A stretch of 7,211 nt of DNA from Deltaproteobacteria bacterium (GTDB lineage Bacteria; Desulfobacterota; Desulfovibrionia; Desulfovibrionales; Desulfovibrionaceae): assembly GCA_020861205.1 (NCBI GenBank), contig JAJBSY010000278.1, forward strand, positions 1 through 7,211. The letters run 5' to 3'. Below the pieces are notes generated by a model that saw only the letters and a program-made list of their open reading frames with translations, did not search any database and was not told where the DNA came from. The position numbers were made by a program, and so were the translations under genes. Every line of letters starts with the position of its first letter. Position 1 is the stretch's first letter. Below, one piece after another: positions 1 through 6,090 of this stretch.

Positions 1-1
1 A

Positions 2-760
2 GACCAGTTTCACGCGCTGTTCAGCGCCACTGCGGAGCTGTGCGTCACGGAATTCGCCATCCTGATGCCGGACAACGACCCCTATGCCGCGCGGATGGCC
101 GACAAATTCACCGCCCACGTGCAGGCCGCCGGCGGCCACGTGGTCAAGCGGGCCGAATATCCCAAAAACGCGCAGGAAAGCTGGAACAAGTTCATCGGGT
201 CGTTTCTCGGGTCGAGCAAAAGGGCCTCCAGAGCGCCCGGCGTTTCCCACAGGGCCATTTTCCTGCCCGACTCCTGGCGGAACATGGAACTGATCGTGCC
301 CAACCTTTTCTATTTCATGGAATCCCGGCAACTGCTGCTGGGGACCTCCCTTTGGGAACAGGGCCTTTCCGGAACGGACCACGTGACCGCCCACTACTAC
401 AACCTCGCGGTGTTCCCCGGGGCGTGGGATAAAACAGCCTCCCTGTCTCCGGCCGCCGCACAGCTTCAGGCCGCCTACGCCCGCGCGGGGCGGAGCGATC
501 CGGATTTCTGGGGCGGGTTGGGGTACGACTTTGTGCGGTTCGCCTCCACGCTGGACATCCCGGCGGGGTGGTCCGCCACGACGGTCAACGCGGCCCTTTC
601 CCGCAACACGGGCATGGTCTGGAGCATGGCTCCCCTTACCTGGGACGCCCAGGGCAAGGCAAGCCAGCACCTGTTCCTGTTCACCCCGGTCACGGACGGG
701 TTCGCCCCGGCCGACATGAACGCGATCGAAGCCCGGTTCACCAAGGTATGGAACCGGTAG
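2..760 (+). CDS. Periplasmic-binding-fold protein, LpoA-like or LivK-like (3' part only)
   Basis: The frame is open from the left window edge to a TAG stop, so the true start and any signal peptide lie outside; 252 residues are visible. The stretch FAILMPDNDPYAARMADKF followed by AGGHVVKRAEYP matches the core of type I periplasmic-binding domains, where a strand ending in a Pro-Asp turn leads into a helix and then 'aGG.vv....Y'. Later HRAIFLPDSW, a 'LLLGTSLWEQ' strand and LGYDFVRFAST fit the second lobe of the same fold. Known relatives are solute receptors of branched-chain amino acid ABC transporters and the LpoA-type activators of penicillin-binding proteins. The LPDSW/LLGTSLW pattern leans towards the LpoA-like group, but this is inference. 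No transporter genes are visible next to it. It lies 88 bases before gatC on the same strand and may be read with it. Confidence 0.75.
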   Translation, partial: DQFHALFSATAELCVTEFAILMPDNDPYAARMADKFTAHVQAAGGHVVKRAEYPKNAQESWNKFIGSFLGSSKRASRAPGVSHRAIFLPDSWRNMELIVPNLFYFMESRQLLLGTSLWEQGLSGTDHVTAHYYNLAVFPGAWDKTASLSPAAAQLQAAYARAGRSDPDFWGGLGYDFVRFASTLDIPAGWSATTVNAALSRNTGMVWSMAPLTWDAQGKASQHLFLFTPVTDGFAPADMNAIEARFTKVWNR

Positions 761-782
761 GACCGGCGCCCCGGCGCGGGTC
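761..782 (+). other. Small GC-rich stem-loop right after the first gene's stop
   Basis: GACC (761-764) pairs with GGTC (779-782), and GCGC (766-769) pairs with GCGC (774-777) around a four-base loop, with one G/G mismatch. There is no U-tract after it, so it is not a standard intrinsic terminator. It may slow polymerase or protect the 3' end of the upstream message. Confidence 0.35.
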
Positions 783-801
783 GGATACCTTACAGCTATT
801 T

Positions 802-837
802 GAGCCGGCGAGGCGTTTCGGACTCTCGCTCCGGCTC
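802..837 (+). promoter_or_regulatory. Leader hairpin immediately before the gatC ribosome binding site
   Basis: GAGCCGG (802-808) is the exact complement of CCGGCTC (831-837). Inside it CGAG (809-812) pairs with CTCG (825-828), leaving a two-base bulge and a 12-base loop. The stem ends two bases before the GGAG Shine-Dalgarno sequence of gatC (840-843). Position suggests an effect on ribosome access or message stability. No U-tract follows, so termination is unlikely. A regulatory role is inferred only from position. Confidence 0.4.
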
Positions 838-848
838 CTGGAGACGGT

Positions 849-1157
849 ATGGAAAGTCAGGAAAAGGTTTTGCGGGTAGCGAAACTGGCCCGCCTCGATC
901 TCGGGTCGGGTCTCTCCCCCGAAGACGCGGCGGCCAAGCTCGCCACCTTCGCCAAACAGTTCGACGACATCGTGGCCTTGATGGATACCCTGGCCGAAGT
1001 GGATACCACCGGCGTCGAACCGCTGTATTGGCCCCTCGCCGTCGCGGCGGCGCCACCGAGGGACGACGCGGCGGCCCGCCACAACACCCGGGAAGAGCTG
1101 CTCAGGAACGCCCCCGAACAGGACGGGCGGTTTTTCATCGTCCCAAAAATTGTGTAA
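849..1157 (+). CDS. gatC: Aspartyl/glutamyl-tRNA amidotransferase subunit C
   Basis: GatC is the small subunit of the GatCAB complex, which converts Glu-tRNA(Gln) or Asp-tRNA(Asn) to the amidated forms in the cytoplasm of bacteria that lack the matching synthetases. It wraps around GatA and GatB and stabilises them. The 102-residue product has the family's usual length. Its N-terminal [12 protein letters not shown] helix, the [20 protein letters not shown] helix, the '[15 protein letters not shown]' turn and the C-terminal '[22 protein letters not shown]' tail are all typical of GatC. The start is supported by GGAG at 840-843, five bases before the ATG. The stop codon shares its last base with an in-frame ATG of the gatA frame, so the two genes are almost certainly co-transcribed. 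gatB is not in the window; in many bacteria it is encoded elsewhere. Confidence 0.96.
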   Translation: MESQEKVLRVAKLARLDLGSGLSPEDAAAKLATFAKQFDDIVALMDTLAEVDTTGVEPLYWPLAVAAAPPRDDAAARHNTREELLRNAPEQDGRFFIVPKIV

Positions 1158-1158
1158 T

Positions 1159-1164
1159 GAGGAA
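1159..1164 (+). promoter_or_regulatory. Ribosome binding site that decides the gatA start
   Basis: GAGGAA lies seven bases before the ATG at 1172. An earlier in-frame ATG at 1157 overlaps the gatC stop and would add five residues (MRNGT), but the Shine-Dalgarno sequence would then fall inside the gene. The 1172 start also puts the catalytic residues at the numbering usual for GatA. Confidence 0.7.
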
Positions 1165-1171
1165 CGGTACC

Positions 1172-2638
1172 ATGCCCTCTCTCCATACATTGTCCCTGCT
1201 GACCGTCCGTGACGCCCTGGCCAGGGGCGAGGTGACGGCCTCCGAGGCCGCGGCAGCCTGTTTCACGCGCATCCGCGAAACGGACGGGTCGCTGGGAGCC
1301 ATCCTGCCCTGGATCGACGAGGAAAGCGTCCTCGAACGGGCGAAGGCACTTGACGACGCCGGCCCGGACCCTTCCAAACCGCTCTGGGGCGTCCCCGTGG
1401 CGGTCAAGGACTGCATCTGCGTCAAGGACTACCCGACCACGGCCGGGTCCCGCATCCTGGAAAACTTCGTGCCCTTCTACGACGCGTTCGTGGTCGAGCG
1501 GCTGAAGCAAGCGGGCGCGGTCATTATTGCCAAGACCAACCTGGACGAGTTCGCCATGGGGTCGTCCACGGAACATTCCGCCTTTAAAACGACGAGGAAT
1601 CCGTGGGATCTTTCCCGCGTTCCCGGCGGTTCCAGCGGCGGGTCGGCCGCGTGCGTCACGGCCTTCCAGGCTTACGGCGCGTTGGGGACCGACACGGGCG
1701 GCTCCATCCGCCAGCCCGCCGGGCTGTGCGGTTGCGTGGGAATAAAGCCTACCTACGGCCGGGTTTCGCGATACGGCGTGGTCGCTTACGGCTCCTCCCT
1801 CGACCAGGTGGGGGCGCTGGCCCGCGACGTTCCGGACGCCGCCCTGCTCCTCCAGGTAATCGCCGGGCACGATCCCCGCGAGGCCACATGCGCGGCCGTG
1901 CCGGTGGACGACTACCTCGCGGCCGCCCGGGACGGTACCCTCAAAGGCGTACGCATCGGCGTTCCCAAGGAATTCTGGGACGGCAACTCGGCCGAAGTGG
2001 ACGCGGCCTGCCGGACAGCCCTGGCCCAAGCCGAAAAACTGGGCGCCGTTCTGGTGGATGTCTCCCTGCCCCATACCCGCCACGGCGTCGCGGCCTACTA
2101 CATCCTGAGCCCGGCAGAGGCCAGTACCAACCTGGCCCGCTTTGACGGCGTTCGGTACGGTTTGCGCGATAAGGAAGCCCACGAGCTTCTCGACATGTAC
2201 GTTAAATCCCGGTCCAAGGGCTTTGGCGAGGAAGTGCAGCGCCGGATCCTGCTCGGCACCTTCGTGCTGTCCGCGGGGTATTACGACGCCTACTATAAAA
2301 AAGCCGCCCAGGTTCGCCGGTTGATCCTGGAAGATTACACCAGGGCCTTTGAGCGGTGCGACCTTCTGGCGGCGCCTGCCGCTCCCACCACGGCGTGGCC
2401 GCTGGGCCAGAACAAGGATGATCCCGTGGCGGTGTACCGGCAGGCCGCGCGGACCCTCTCGCTGAACCTCGCCGGCCTTCCAGGGATGACCATCCCGGCC
2501 GGCTTGGGGAAGGAATCCGGCCTGCCCGTCGGCTTGCAGCTTTTTGCCCCGGCGTTCGGGGAAGCGGCCCTCCTCGGCGCGGGAGCCGCCCTCTTCAGGG
2601 AACTGCCGCCGCTCGGCACACCCGGAGGCGTGGCGTGA
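1172..2638 (+). CDS. gatA: Aspartyl/glutamyl-tRNA amidotransferase subunit A (amidase)
   Basis: GatA releases ammonia from glutamine and passes it to GatB, which amidates the mischarged tRNA. The 488-residue protein has the normal length and is an amidase-signature enzyme. The Ser-cisSer-Lys triad is visible: Lys79 in [12 protein letters not shown], cis-Ser154 in [10 protein letters not shown] and nucleophile Ser178 in [13 protein letters not shown]. As I recall, these numbers match the Staphylococcus aureus enzyme. The glycine-rich amidase signature and the following [20 protein letters not shown] stretch are typical of GatA rather than of general amidases. The C-terminal [15 protein letters not shown] and [10 protein letters not shown] motifs are intact. 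It follows gatC with 14 bases between them and ends before a strong intrinsic terminator. Because gatB is absent, whether the cell uses it for Gln-tRNA, Asn-tRNA or both cannot be told here. Confidence 0.98.
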   Translation: MPSLHTLSLLTVRDALARGEVTASEAAAACFTRIRETDGSLGAILPWIDEESVLERAKALDDAGPDPSKPLWGVPVAVKDCICVKDYPTTAGSRILENFVPFYDAFVVERLKQAGAVIIAKTNLDEFAMGSSTEHSAFKTTRNPWDLSRVPGGSSGGSAACVTAFQAYGALGTDTGGSIRQPAGLCGCVGIKPTYGRVSRYGVVAYGSSLDQVGALARDVPDAALLLQVIAGHDPREATCAAVPVDDYLAAARDGTLKGVRIGVPKEFWDGNSAEVDAACRTALAQAEKLGAVLVDVSLPHTRHGVAAYYILSPAEASTNLARFDGVRYGLRDKEAHELLDMYVKSRSKGFGEEVQRRILLGTFVLSAGYYDAYYKKAAQVRRLILEDYTRAFERCDLLAAPAAPTTAWPLGQNKDDPVAVYRQAARTLSLNLAGLPGMTIPAGLGKESGLPVGLQLFAPAFGEAALLGAGAALFRELPPLGTPGGVA

Positions 2639-2648
2639 TGAACGCCGC

Positions 2649-2663
2649 CGCCGCAACGCGGCG
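2649..2663 (+). other. Short GC hairpin between the gatA stop and the main terminator
   Basis: CGCCGC (2649-2654) pairs exactly with GCGGCG (2658-2663) around an AAC loop. It abuts the larger inverted repeat and has no U-tract of its own. It may be an accessory part of transcript end formation. Confidence 0.3.
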
Positions 2664-2715
2664 CTGAAAGACCCAAGAAAAAGCCGCGCGAGCGGCTTTT
2701 TCTTGGGTCTTTCAG
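2664..2715. terminator. Bidirectional intrinsic terminator between gatA and bfr
   Basis: A perfect 24-bp inverted repeat (arms 2664-2687 and 2692-2715) surrounds a GCGA loop. The inner stem is GCCGC/GCGGC, followed by five T on the + strand and, by symmetry, five T on the - strand. It can therefore end both gatA from the left and bfr from the right. It lies 25 bases after the gatA stop and 10 bases after the bfr stop, with no other gene between these convergent units. Confidence 0.93.
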
Positions 2716-2725
2716 GAGGGACGGA

Positions 2726-3235
2726 TCAATCGTTATCCTCGTCCACGTCCGTCCCGGCGACCTTGGCCAGGAAGCTCTTGTCCATGGTCTTGATATGGGT
2801 TGCTGTGTCGTCGAAATAGGTCTGGTGGACCTGTTCTTCTTCGATAATGCGCTCAAACAGGCGCATACTGACTATATCGTTGTTCTCCCTGCAGATGATG
2901 GCGAACTGGTTGTATTTTTCAAGGGTATCGAGTTCCACATCGCTGTCATAGGGATAAATCTGATACACGTCCTGATCCAGGACGGCCTTGGCCGAATGGT
3001 CCTGGGTCGGAATACCGTCGAGGTCCTTGATGCGTTCCGCGAAGGCTTCCGCATGTTTCATCTCGTCGATGGCTACCTTCCGCATATTGGTGGCCAGAAC
3101 GGCGTAATCGTCGTCATCAAGCCTGTAATGCTGCTGCATGTATTGGGCGATGGCGAAAAGTTCCATGCTCCGGGCCTTGTTCAATACGTCGATAACATTT
3201 TTTCTTTTGGCGTCCTGATCACTGTTCGCGGCCAT
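2726..3235 (-). CDS. bfr: Bacterioferritin, haem-binding iron-storage protein
   Basis: The 169-residue protein is a four-helix ferritin of the bacterioferritin type, expected to form a 24-subunit cytoplasmic cage that oxidises and stores iron. All six ferroxidase ligands can be placed: Glu25 (SMELFAIAQYM), Glu58 and His61 (IDEMKHAE), Glu101, and Glu134 and His137 (IEEEQVH). Met59, between Glu58 and His61, matches the residue that ligates haem between two subunits. The sequence closely resembles, from memory, the D. desulfuricans protein, which carries iron-coproporphyrin III, including LNKARxMEL, HYxLDDxDY and RLFERIIEEEQxH. The ATG is preceded by AAGGAG (3247-3242) with a six-base gap. The gene has its own promoter. 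In D. desulfuricans it is paired with a rubredoxin gene; no rubredoxin (no CxxCG motif) is found in the 167 bases before it. The acidic tail is shorter than in D. desulfuricans. Confidence 0.96.
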   Translation of the reverse strand: MAANSDQDAKRKNVIDVLNKARSMELFAIAQYMQQHYRLDDDDYAVLATNMRKVAIDEMKHAEAFAERIKDLDGIPTQDHSAKAVLDQDVYQIYPYDSDVELDTLEKYNQFAIICRENNDIVSMRLFERIIEEEQVHQTYFDDTATHIKTMDKSFLAKVAGTDVDEDND

Positions 3236-3263
3236 GGCTAGCTCCTTTTTGGGGTTTGCCTCC

Positions 3264-3291
3264 AGTGTACCGCGTAATAAAGTCCGGTCAA
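3264..3291 (-). promoter_or_regulatory. Candidate sigma70-type promoter of bfr
   Basis: Reading the - strand, TTGACC (3291-3286) and TACACT (3269-3264) are separated by 16 bases. They match five and four of the six consensus bases. Transcription would begin near 3257, leaving a leader of about 20 bases with the AAGGAG ribosome binding site in it. Confidence 0.6.
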
Positions 3292-3312
3292 GATAATAAT
3301 CTATAAACGATT
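3290..3312. promoter_or_regulatory. AT-rich tract just upstream of the bfr promoter, possible operator or UP element
   Basis: The tract carries GATAATAATC followed by TATAAACGATT and directly adjoins the -35 element. GATAAT is a half-site shared by Fur boxes, and TTATA/TATAA elements occur in PerR boxes, both plausible controllers of an iron-storage gene. No complete palindrome of either type is present. An UP element fits just as well. Confidence 0.25.
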
Positions 3313-3335
3313 GTCACCGATTCATCTGACCGACG

Positions 3336-3389
3336 AAAAAATATACCCTAAGGCGTACAACGCCCGGCCTTCCCGCTGCCATTCCGGGC
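3336..3389 (-). terminator. Weak candidate terminator after the GH25 gene
   Basis: On the - strand a five-pair hairpin GGCGT/ACGCC (3364-3352) is followed, after ten bases, by six T (3341-3336). A competing hairpin GCCCGG/CCGGGC (3389-3384 with 3367-3362) overlaps it. The U-tract is too far from the stem for a classic terminator, so read-through into bfr is possible. Confidence 0.3.
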
Positions 3390-3402
3390 TTCCGGACGGC
3401 CG

Positions 3403-4170
3403 CTAAAATTCCCCGGCCCGGAACCTGGCGAAAGCCTCTTCCTTTCCGTTGAACACATTCAGATCGATAAACCGCTCGCGGCCGGAGTATCCCGTTAGCC
3501 GTCCCCGGCTCGAGTACTGCCAGATAAGCCACTCGCGGCCCAGCATCGCGGTGTCCGGGGTGGAGAACACGCTGCGTATCCACAACGGGTACCGCGCAAA
3601 CCCGCCGTGGATATACCCGGCGTATGCTTCGTAGGTCGTATAGATCACCGGGATTTTGCCGTAATGCGCTTCCAGGCGCGCCAGGCATTCCGCTATCCGT
3701 GCGCGGACGATTTCCCGCTGCGGACCGGGCGGCTCTACCGGGCATTCCACGTCGAGGGCGGGCGGCAGGGCGTCGGCCTGCCGGGGCACGGAGCCGATAA
3801 AATTACCCGCCTGTTCGAGGCCGGTCCTTCCGGGCAGAAAGAAGTGGTACGCCCCCACGGCAAAACCGGCCTTGTTGGCCTCGCGCCAATTGTCGGCGAA
3901 CCGCGGATCTTTGAAATCCCCGCCCTCGGTCGCCTTTATGTAGACGAAACGCAAATCCTGCCGGGCGAGTTCGGGCCAATCCACCGCGCCCTGGTGGTGG
4001 GAGACGTCGATGCCGCGCACCGGAAAAACCGCTCGCGAGGGGGAATTGAATTGGATTCTGCCGGTATACAGGCAGAAGGCGAAGGCCGCGCATACGCCCA
4101 GAACAGCCAAGGCGAAAAGCGACGCCGCGCGGCCCGCCCGTGTTTTCCGCAAGAAGGAGTTTCGGCTCAT
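3403..4170 (-). CDS. Membrane-anchored GH25 lysozyme (N-acetylmuramidase family)
   Basis: The 255-residue product starts with a basic N-terminus and one hydrophobic segment (about residues 16-36), then a single glycoside hydrolase family 25 domain to the end. It should sit in the periplasm, tethered to the inner membrane or released after signal cleavage; no clear lipobox is seen. Family marks are RGIDVSHHQGAVDW (Asp55), FVYIKATEG, the GAYHFF strand, the DALPPALDVE stretch with Asp140 and Glu142 forming the catalytic DxE pair, and WLIWQYS near the end. GH25 enzymes cut the MurNAc-GlcNAc bond of peptidoglycan. The gene follows the Csd4-like peptidase with 38 bases between them on the same strand and has only a weak ribosome binding site (GGAC), so it is probably translated from the shared message. 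No phage gene is visible, so a wall-remodelling role is likelier than an endolysin. Confidence 0.92.
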   Translation of the reverse strand: MSRNSFLRKTRAGRAASLFALAVLGVCAAFAFCLYTGRIQFNSPSRAVFPVRGIDVSHHQGAVDWPELARQDLRFVYIKATEGGDFKDPRFADNWREANKAGFAVGAYHFFLPGRTGLEQAGNFIGSVPRQADALPPALDVECPVEPPGPQREIVRARIAECLARLEAHYGKIPVIYTTYEAYAGYIHGGFARYPLWIRSVFSTPDTAMLGREWLIWQYSSRGRLTGYSGRERFIDLNVFNGKEEAFARFRAGEF

Positions 4171-4208
4171 GTCAGGTCCGCTAGAGGTCGTTACGGGGGA
4201 ATGCGGCC

Positions 4209-5663
4209 TCAGTAACCGAAATCGGATTCCGGCCCCTTGGTGGCGGTCATGGTCTCGCGGGCGGCGGGCGCGTTCTTGCCGAACCGCACCAGGACCATGC
4301 CCGCGAAGGCCTTGCCCTTGTATATTTCCACCCTGTAGATCGTCGCGCCTTTATCAACCGAGTAGCGGGGGACGAAGTCCTTCTTGCGCAAGACCACGTC
4401 GCATTCGCTGCCGTCGGGCTTTTCCTTGAGCGCGCCTATCGCGTTGACCCGGTAGCCGCTTATGCCTTTGACCAGGAAGGAATCCGTCACGGTCACCATC
4501 TGCCCCATGGGAACCGAGACGGTCTTGCCGTCCTGGACGATATCCACGGTGGAGAGGCTCTCGTCAAAGTCCATATAGTGCGGGGAGAGGCGGGTGAGCG
4601 TCCTGTTGCCGTAGGCAACGCGCCAGGTAGCGCCCTTCTTCTCCTCCAGCAGGGCCAGCAGGGGCTGGTTGCCCTTCAATTTCACAGGCGCGTTCTTTTT
4701 CATGGGCACGAACGTGAGGTTCGGGCGAACGTTGTCCAGCGCCAGGACCAGGCGGTTGTCGTAGAGGGCGATTTTCAGATCGCTGTTGATGGCGTTCTTG
4801 ACCCCGGCGGGCGTGAGGGGGAATTTGCGCTCGAAGCCGATGCCCATCTGCCGCATGAACGATTCCAGAACCTGGATATGGTAGTACGTGCGGAACTCCG
4901 TCGTGAAGTTCTTGCTCGCTTCGATCCCGAAGGCGGGTTTGTTGTGCCGCACCGCGAAATAGCTGAGCGTCTTTTCCATTTCCTTGTCGCCCTTGCGCGT
5001 TTCCGTGTTGCGCAGGTGATAGCGGTGCTCGTCCTTGAGAAGCCCCTTGTTGGCGTCCTTAACGGCAACGTGTCCTATGCGGGAGAGCTCGCCGAAGCGG
5101 TGCTCCGCGTCGAGGCAGTCCTGGTCGATGATGACGCTCTGGCCCCAGCGCTTAGGGTTGTGTTGCGGGCTTTCGTAGTTCGGACGGTAAAATCCGCTGC
5201 CGTCGTGCAGGTTCAAAATGACGTCCACTTCCGGCGCGCAGATGATTTTCTGGATGGTTTTGACCGCCGGATAATCCGGATCCTTGGGGCTGACCTGGGC
5301 GAACTTCCGGTTCATGTCGCCGAAGGTTCCCCGGTTGCGTTTGACGATGCTGGGAAAGTTGAGGTTGGGCACCACCCAGACCTGCCCAGAGGTGATGGTA
5401 TAATTCGTGACCAGAAGGGAAGCGGCTGAAAACCCGCCCGGCTCGTCGCCCTGGATGCCCCCGACCACGAGAAGCGTCGCTCCCCCGCCGGGGCCCAGCC
5501 GGTGGAAAGAGAAGCCGAGGTCCGGCCTGTCCGTTTCGACGGCGACGGCCTTGGGTTCGCGCGGATCAAACACGGGAGGCGAGGCAAGTGCGGATTGAGC
5601 CGTTACGCAGCAAGCCGCCGCGAGGAAAAATGCCACCGCCCGAAAGATGCGAAAATGTTTCAT
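4209..5663 (-). CDS. csd4: Csd4/Pgp1-type peptidoglycan D,L-carboxypeptidase (M14-like)
   Basis: The 484-residue protein has a signal peptide (about residues 1-27, ending SALA) and is expected in the periplasm. It resembles the cell-shape peptidases Csd4 of Helicobacter and Pgp1 of Campylobacter, which trim peptidoglycan tripeptide stems to dipeptides. The zinc site is unusual in the same way: GGIQGDEPGG gives Gln71 and Glu74 where ordinary M14 enzymes have His and Glu, and NLHDGSGFYR gives His153. The gaps (3 and 79 residues) equal those recalled for Csd4 Gln46, Glu49 and His128. Glu248 in FGIEASKN fits the catalytic base. Residues after about 285 would form the two beta-rich accessory domains. 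A longer frame opens at 5753, but that start lies upstream of a good promoter (5704-5733) and would hide the signal peptide. A weak GGGA site precedes the chosen ATG. A general succinylglutamate-desuccinylase-like deacylase is the alternative. Confidence 0.86.
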   Translation of the reverse strand: MKHFRIFRAVAFFLAAACCVTAQSALASPPVFDPREPKAVAVETDRPDLGFSFHRLGPGGGATLLVVGGIQGDEPGGFSAASLLVTNYTITSGQVWVVPNLNFPSIVKRNRGTFGDMNRKFAQVSPKDPDYPAVKTIQKIICAPEVDVILNLHDGSGFYRPNYESPQHNPKRWGQSVIIDQDCLDAEHRFGELSRIGHVAVKDANKGLLKDEHRYHLRNTETRKGDKEMEKTLSYFAVRHNKPAFGIEASKNFTTEFRTYYHIQVLESFMRQMGIGFERKFPLTPAGVKNAINSDLKIALYDNRLVLALDNVRPNLTFVPMKKNAPVKLKGNQPLLALLEEKKGATWRVAYGNRTLTRLSPHYMDFDESLSTVDIVQDGKTVSVPMGQMVTVTDSFLVKGISGYRVNAIGALKEKPDGSECDVVLRKKDFVPRYSVDKGATIYRVEIYKGKAFAGMVLVRFGKNAPAARETMTATKGPESDFGY

Positions 5664-5703
5664 GTGGTTCCCGGAAAACCTTATAGGAAATGGAACAGAT
5701 TCT

Positions 5704-5733
5704 AGTATACGACAAGGACGGCGAACTTGGCAA
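5704..5733 (-). promoter_or_regulatory. Sigma70-type promoter of the csd4-GH25 unit
   Basis: Reading the - strand, TTGCCA (5733-5728) and TATACT (5709-5704) are 18 bases apart, and each matches five of six consensus bases. Transcription would begin near 5697, giving a leader of about 34 bases before the ATG at 5663. This placement excludes the longer start at 5753. Confidence 0.7.
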
Positions 5734-5894
5734 ATAAAGCCTCGGCGATGCATCCTGCGCGCGGCCGACCCGTTGTCCCCGGCTGCCGGGTATCCGCCGG
5801 ACGCGCCGATGTTCCTTTTTTCATAGAAGCAGTATCTTTCGCACGCCTGCGCATTCCCCTTCCGTGTAAATTCGCCGTCCGGATCATTCCCTCC

Positions 5895-6018
5895 GGTAGC
5901 GCCTCAATGTGCGTGATGCTTAGCCAGGCTCTTCCCACGCGAAGCTCATGTATGCCTTGATACATCCGCTCCGAGCGGAACTCGCCTTCCTTGTCTGAAG
6001 TCACATTGAGGCACTGCC
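5895..6018. repeat. Long imperfect inverted repeat enclosing smaller hairpins, candidate structured RNA
   Basis: GCCTCAATGTG (5901-5911) is exactly complementary to CACATTGAGGC (6002-6012). After one mismatch (5900/6013) the pairing continues for five more positions (5895-5899 with 6014-6018, one a U-G wobble on the + strand). Within the 90 bases enclosed, three further hairpins can form: GCGTG/CACGC (5911-5915 with 5936-5940, sharing base 5911 with the outer stem), ATGTAT/ATACAT (5948-5953 with 5960-5965) and TCCGC/GCGGA (5965-5969 with 5975-5979). Together this resembles a multi-branched RNA fold. A 9-base direct repeat, GCCTTCCTT, occurs at 5984-5992 and 6016-6024, beside the right arm. 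Neither strand is clearly favoured. A small RNA, a dnaX leader element or an element remnant are all possible. Confidence 0.5.
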
Positions 6019-6033
6019 TTCCTTCCGAATACC

Positions 6034-6062
6034 TTGACCTCCCGCCCCGCTTTTCGTAGCGT
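6034..6062 (+). promoter_or_regulatory. Possible dnaX promoter
   Basis: TTGACC (6034-6039) and TAGCGT (6057-6062) are 17 bases apart on the + strand. The -35 element matches five of six consensus bases, but the -10 only three. Transcription would begin about 22 bases before the dnaX ATG. It is the best candidate by eye, and weak. Confidence 0.35.
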
Positions 6063-6090
6063 ATGGTTTTGCCAGGAGACGAATCCCTCA

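Larger units (their letters stand above)
5734..6090. other. Long intergenic region between csd4 and dnaX without a convincing protein gene
   Basis: About 350 bases separate two divergent genes. A - strand frame of 129 codons crosses the region, but it needs a TTG start and uses many codons rare elsewhere in the window (ATA, CTA, TTA, AGG, GGA). It also overlaps the csd4 promoter, and I recognise no domain in it. No tRNA T-loop, tmRNA end or known riboswitch core was found by eye. A hairpin CCCGG/CCGGG (5778-5782 with 5786-5790) lies 25 bases before six T at 5816-5821, too far apart for a terminator. The main structure is the inverted repeat listed separately. Confidence 0.6.

Noticed and set aside
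800..1171. N-terminal extension of the gatA frame
   Set aside because: The frame is open through gatC, but GatA family proteins begin near [11 protein letters not shown], and a good ribosome binding site precedes 1172.
857..2656. Long - strand frame opposite gatC and gatA
   Set aside because: It is the antisense shadow of GC-rich coding sequence; the sense strand encodes complete GatC and GatA with all motifs.
4578..5429. A 283-codon + strand frame opposite the csd4 gene
   Set aside because: It is antisense to a complete Csd4-like protein, has no ribosome binding site that I can see, and shows no recognisable domain.
5664..5753. Longer start for the Csd4-like gene (30 extra residues)
   Set aside because: It lies upstream of the -10 and -35 elements at 5704-5733 and would place the clear signal peptide inside the protein.
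5778..5821. Possible terminator: CCCGG/CCGGG hairpin and six T
   Set aside because: The T-tract is 25 bases from the stem, and no + strand gene ends before it.
6011..6042. On the - strand, AGGTCA followed by CGGAAGGAAGGCAG resembles the core of the signal recognition particle RNA
   Set aside because: There are extra bases on both sides of the GGAA loop, so the conserved internal-loop bases do not align, and the flanks do not pair as helix 8 would need. Nearness to dnaX made it worth checking.
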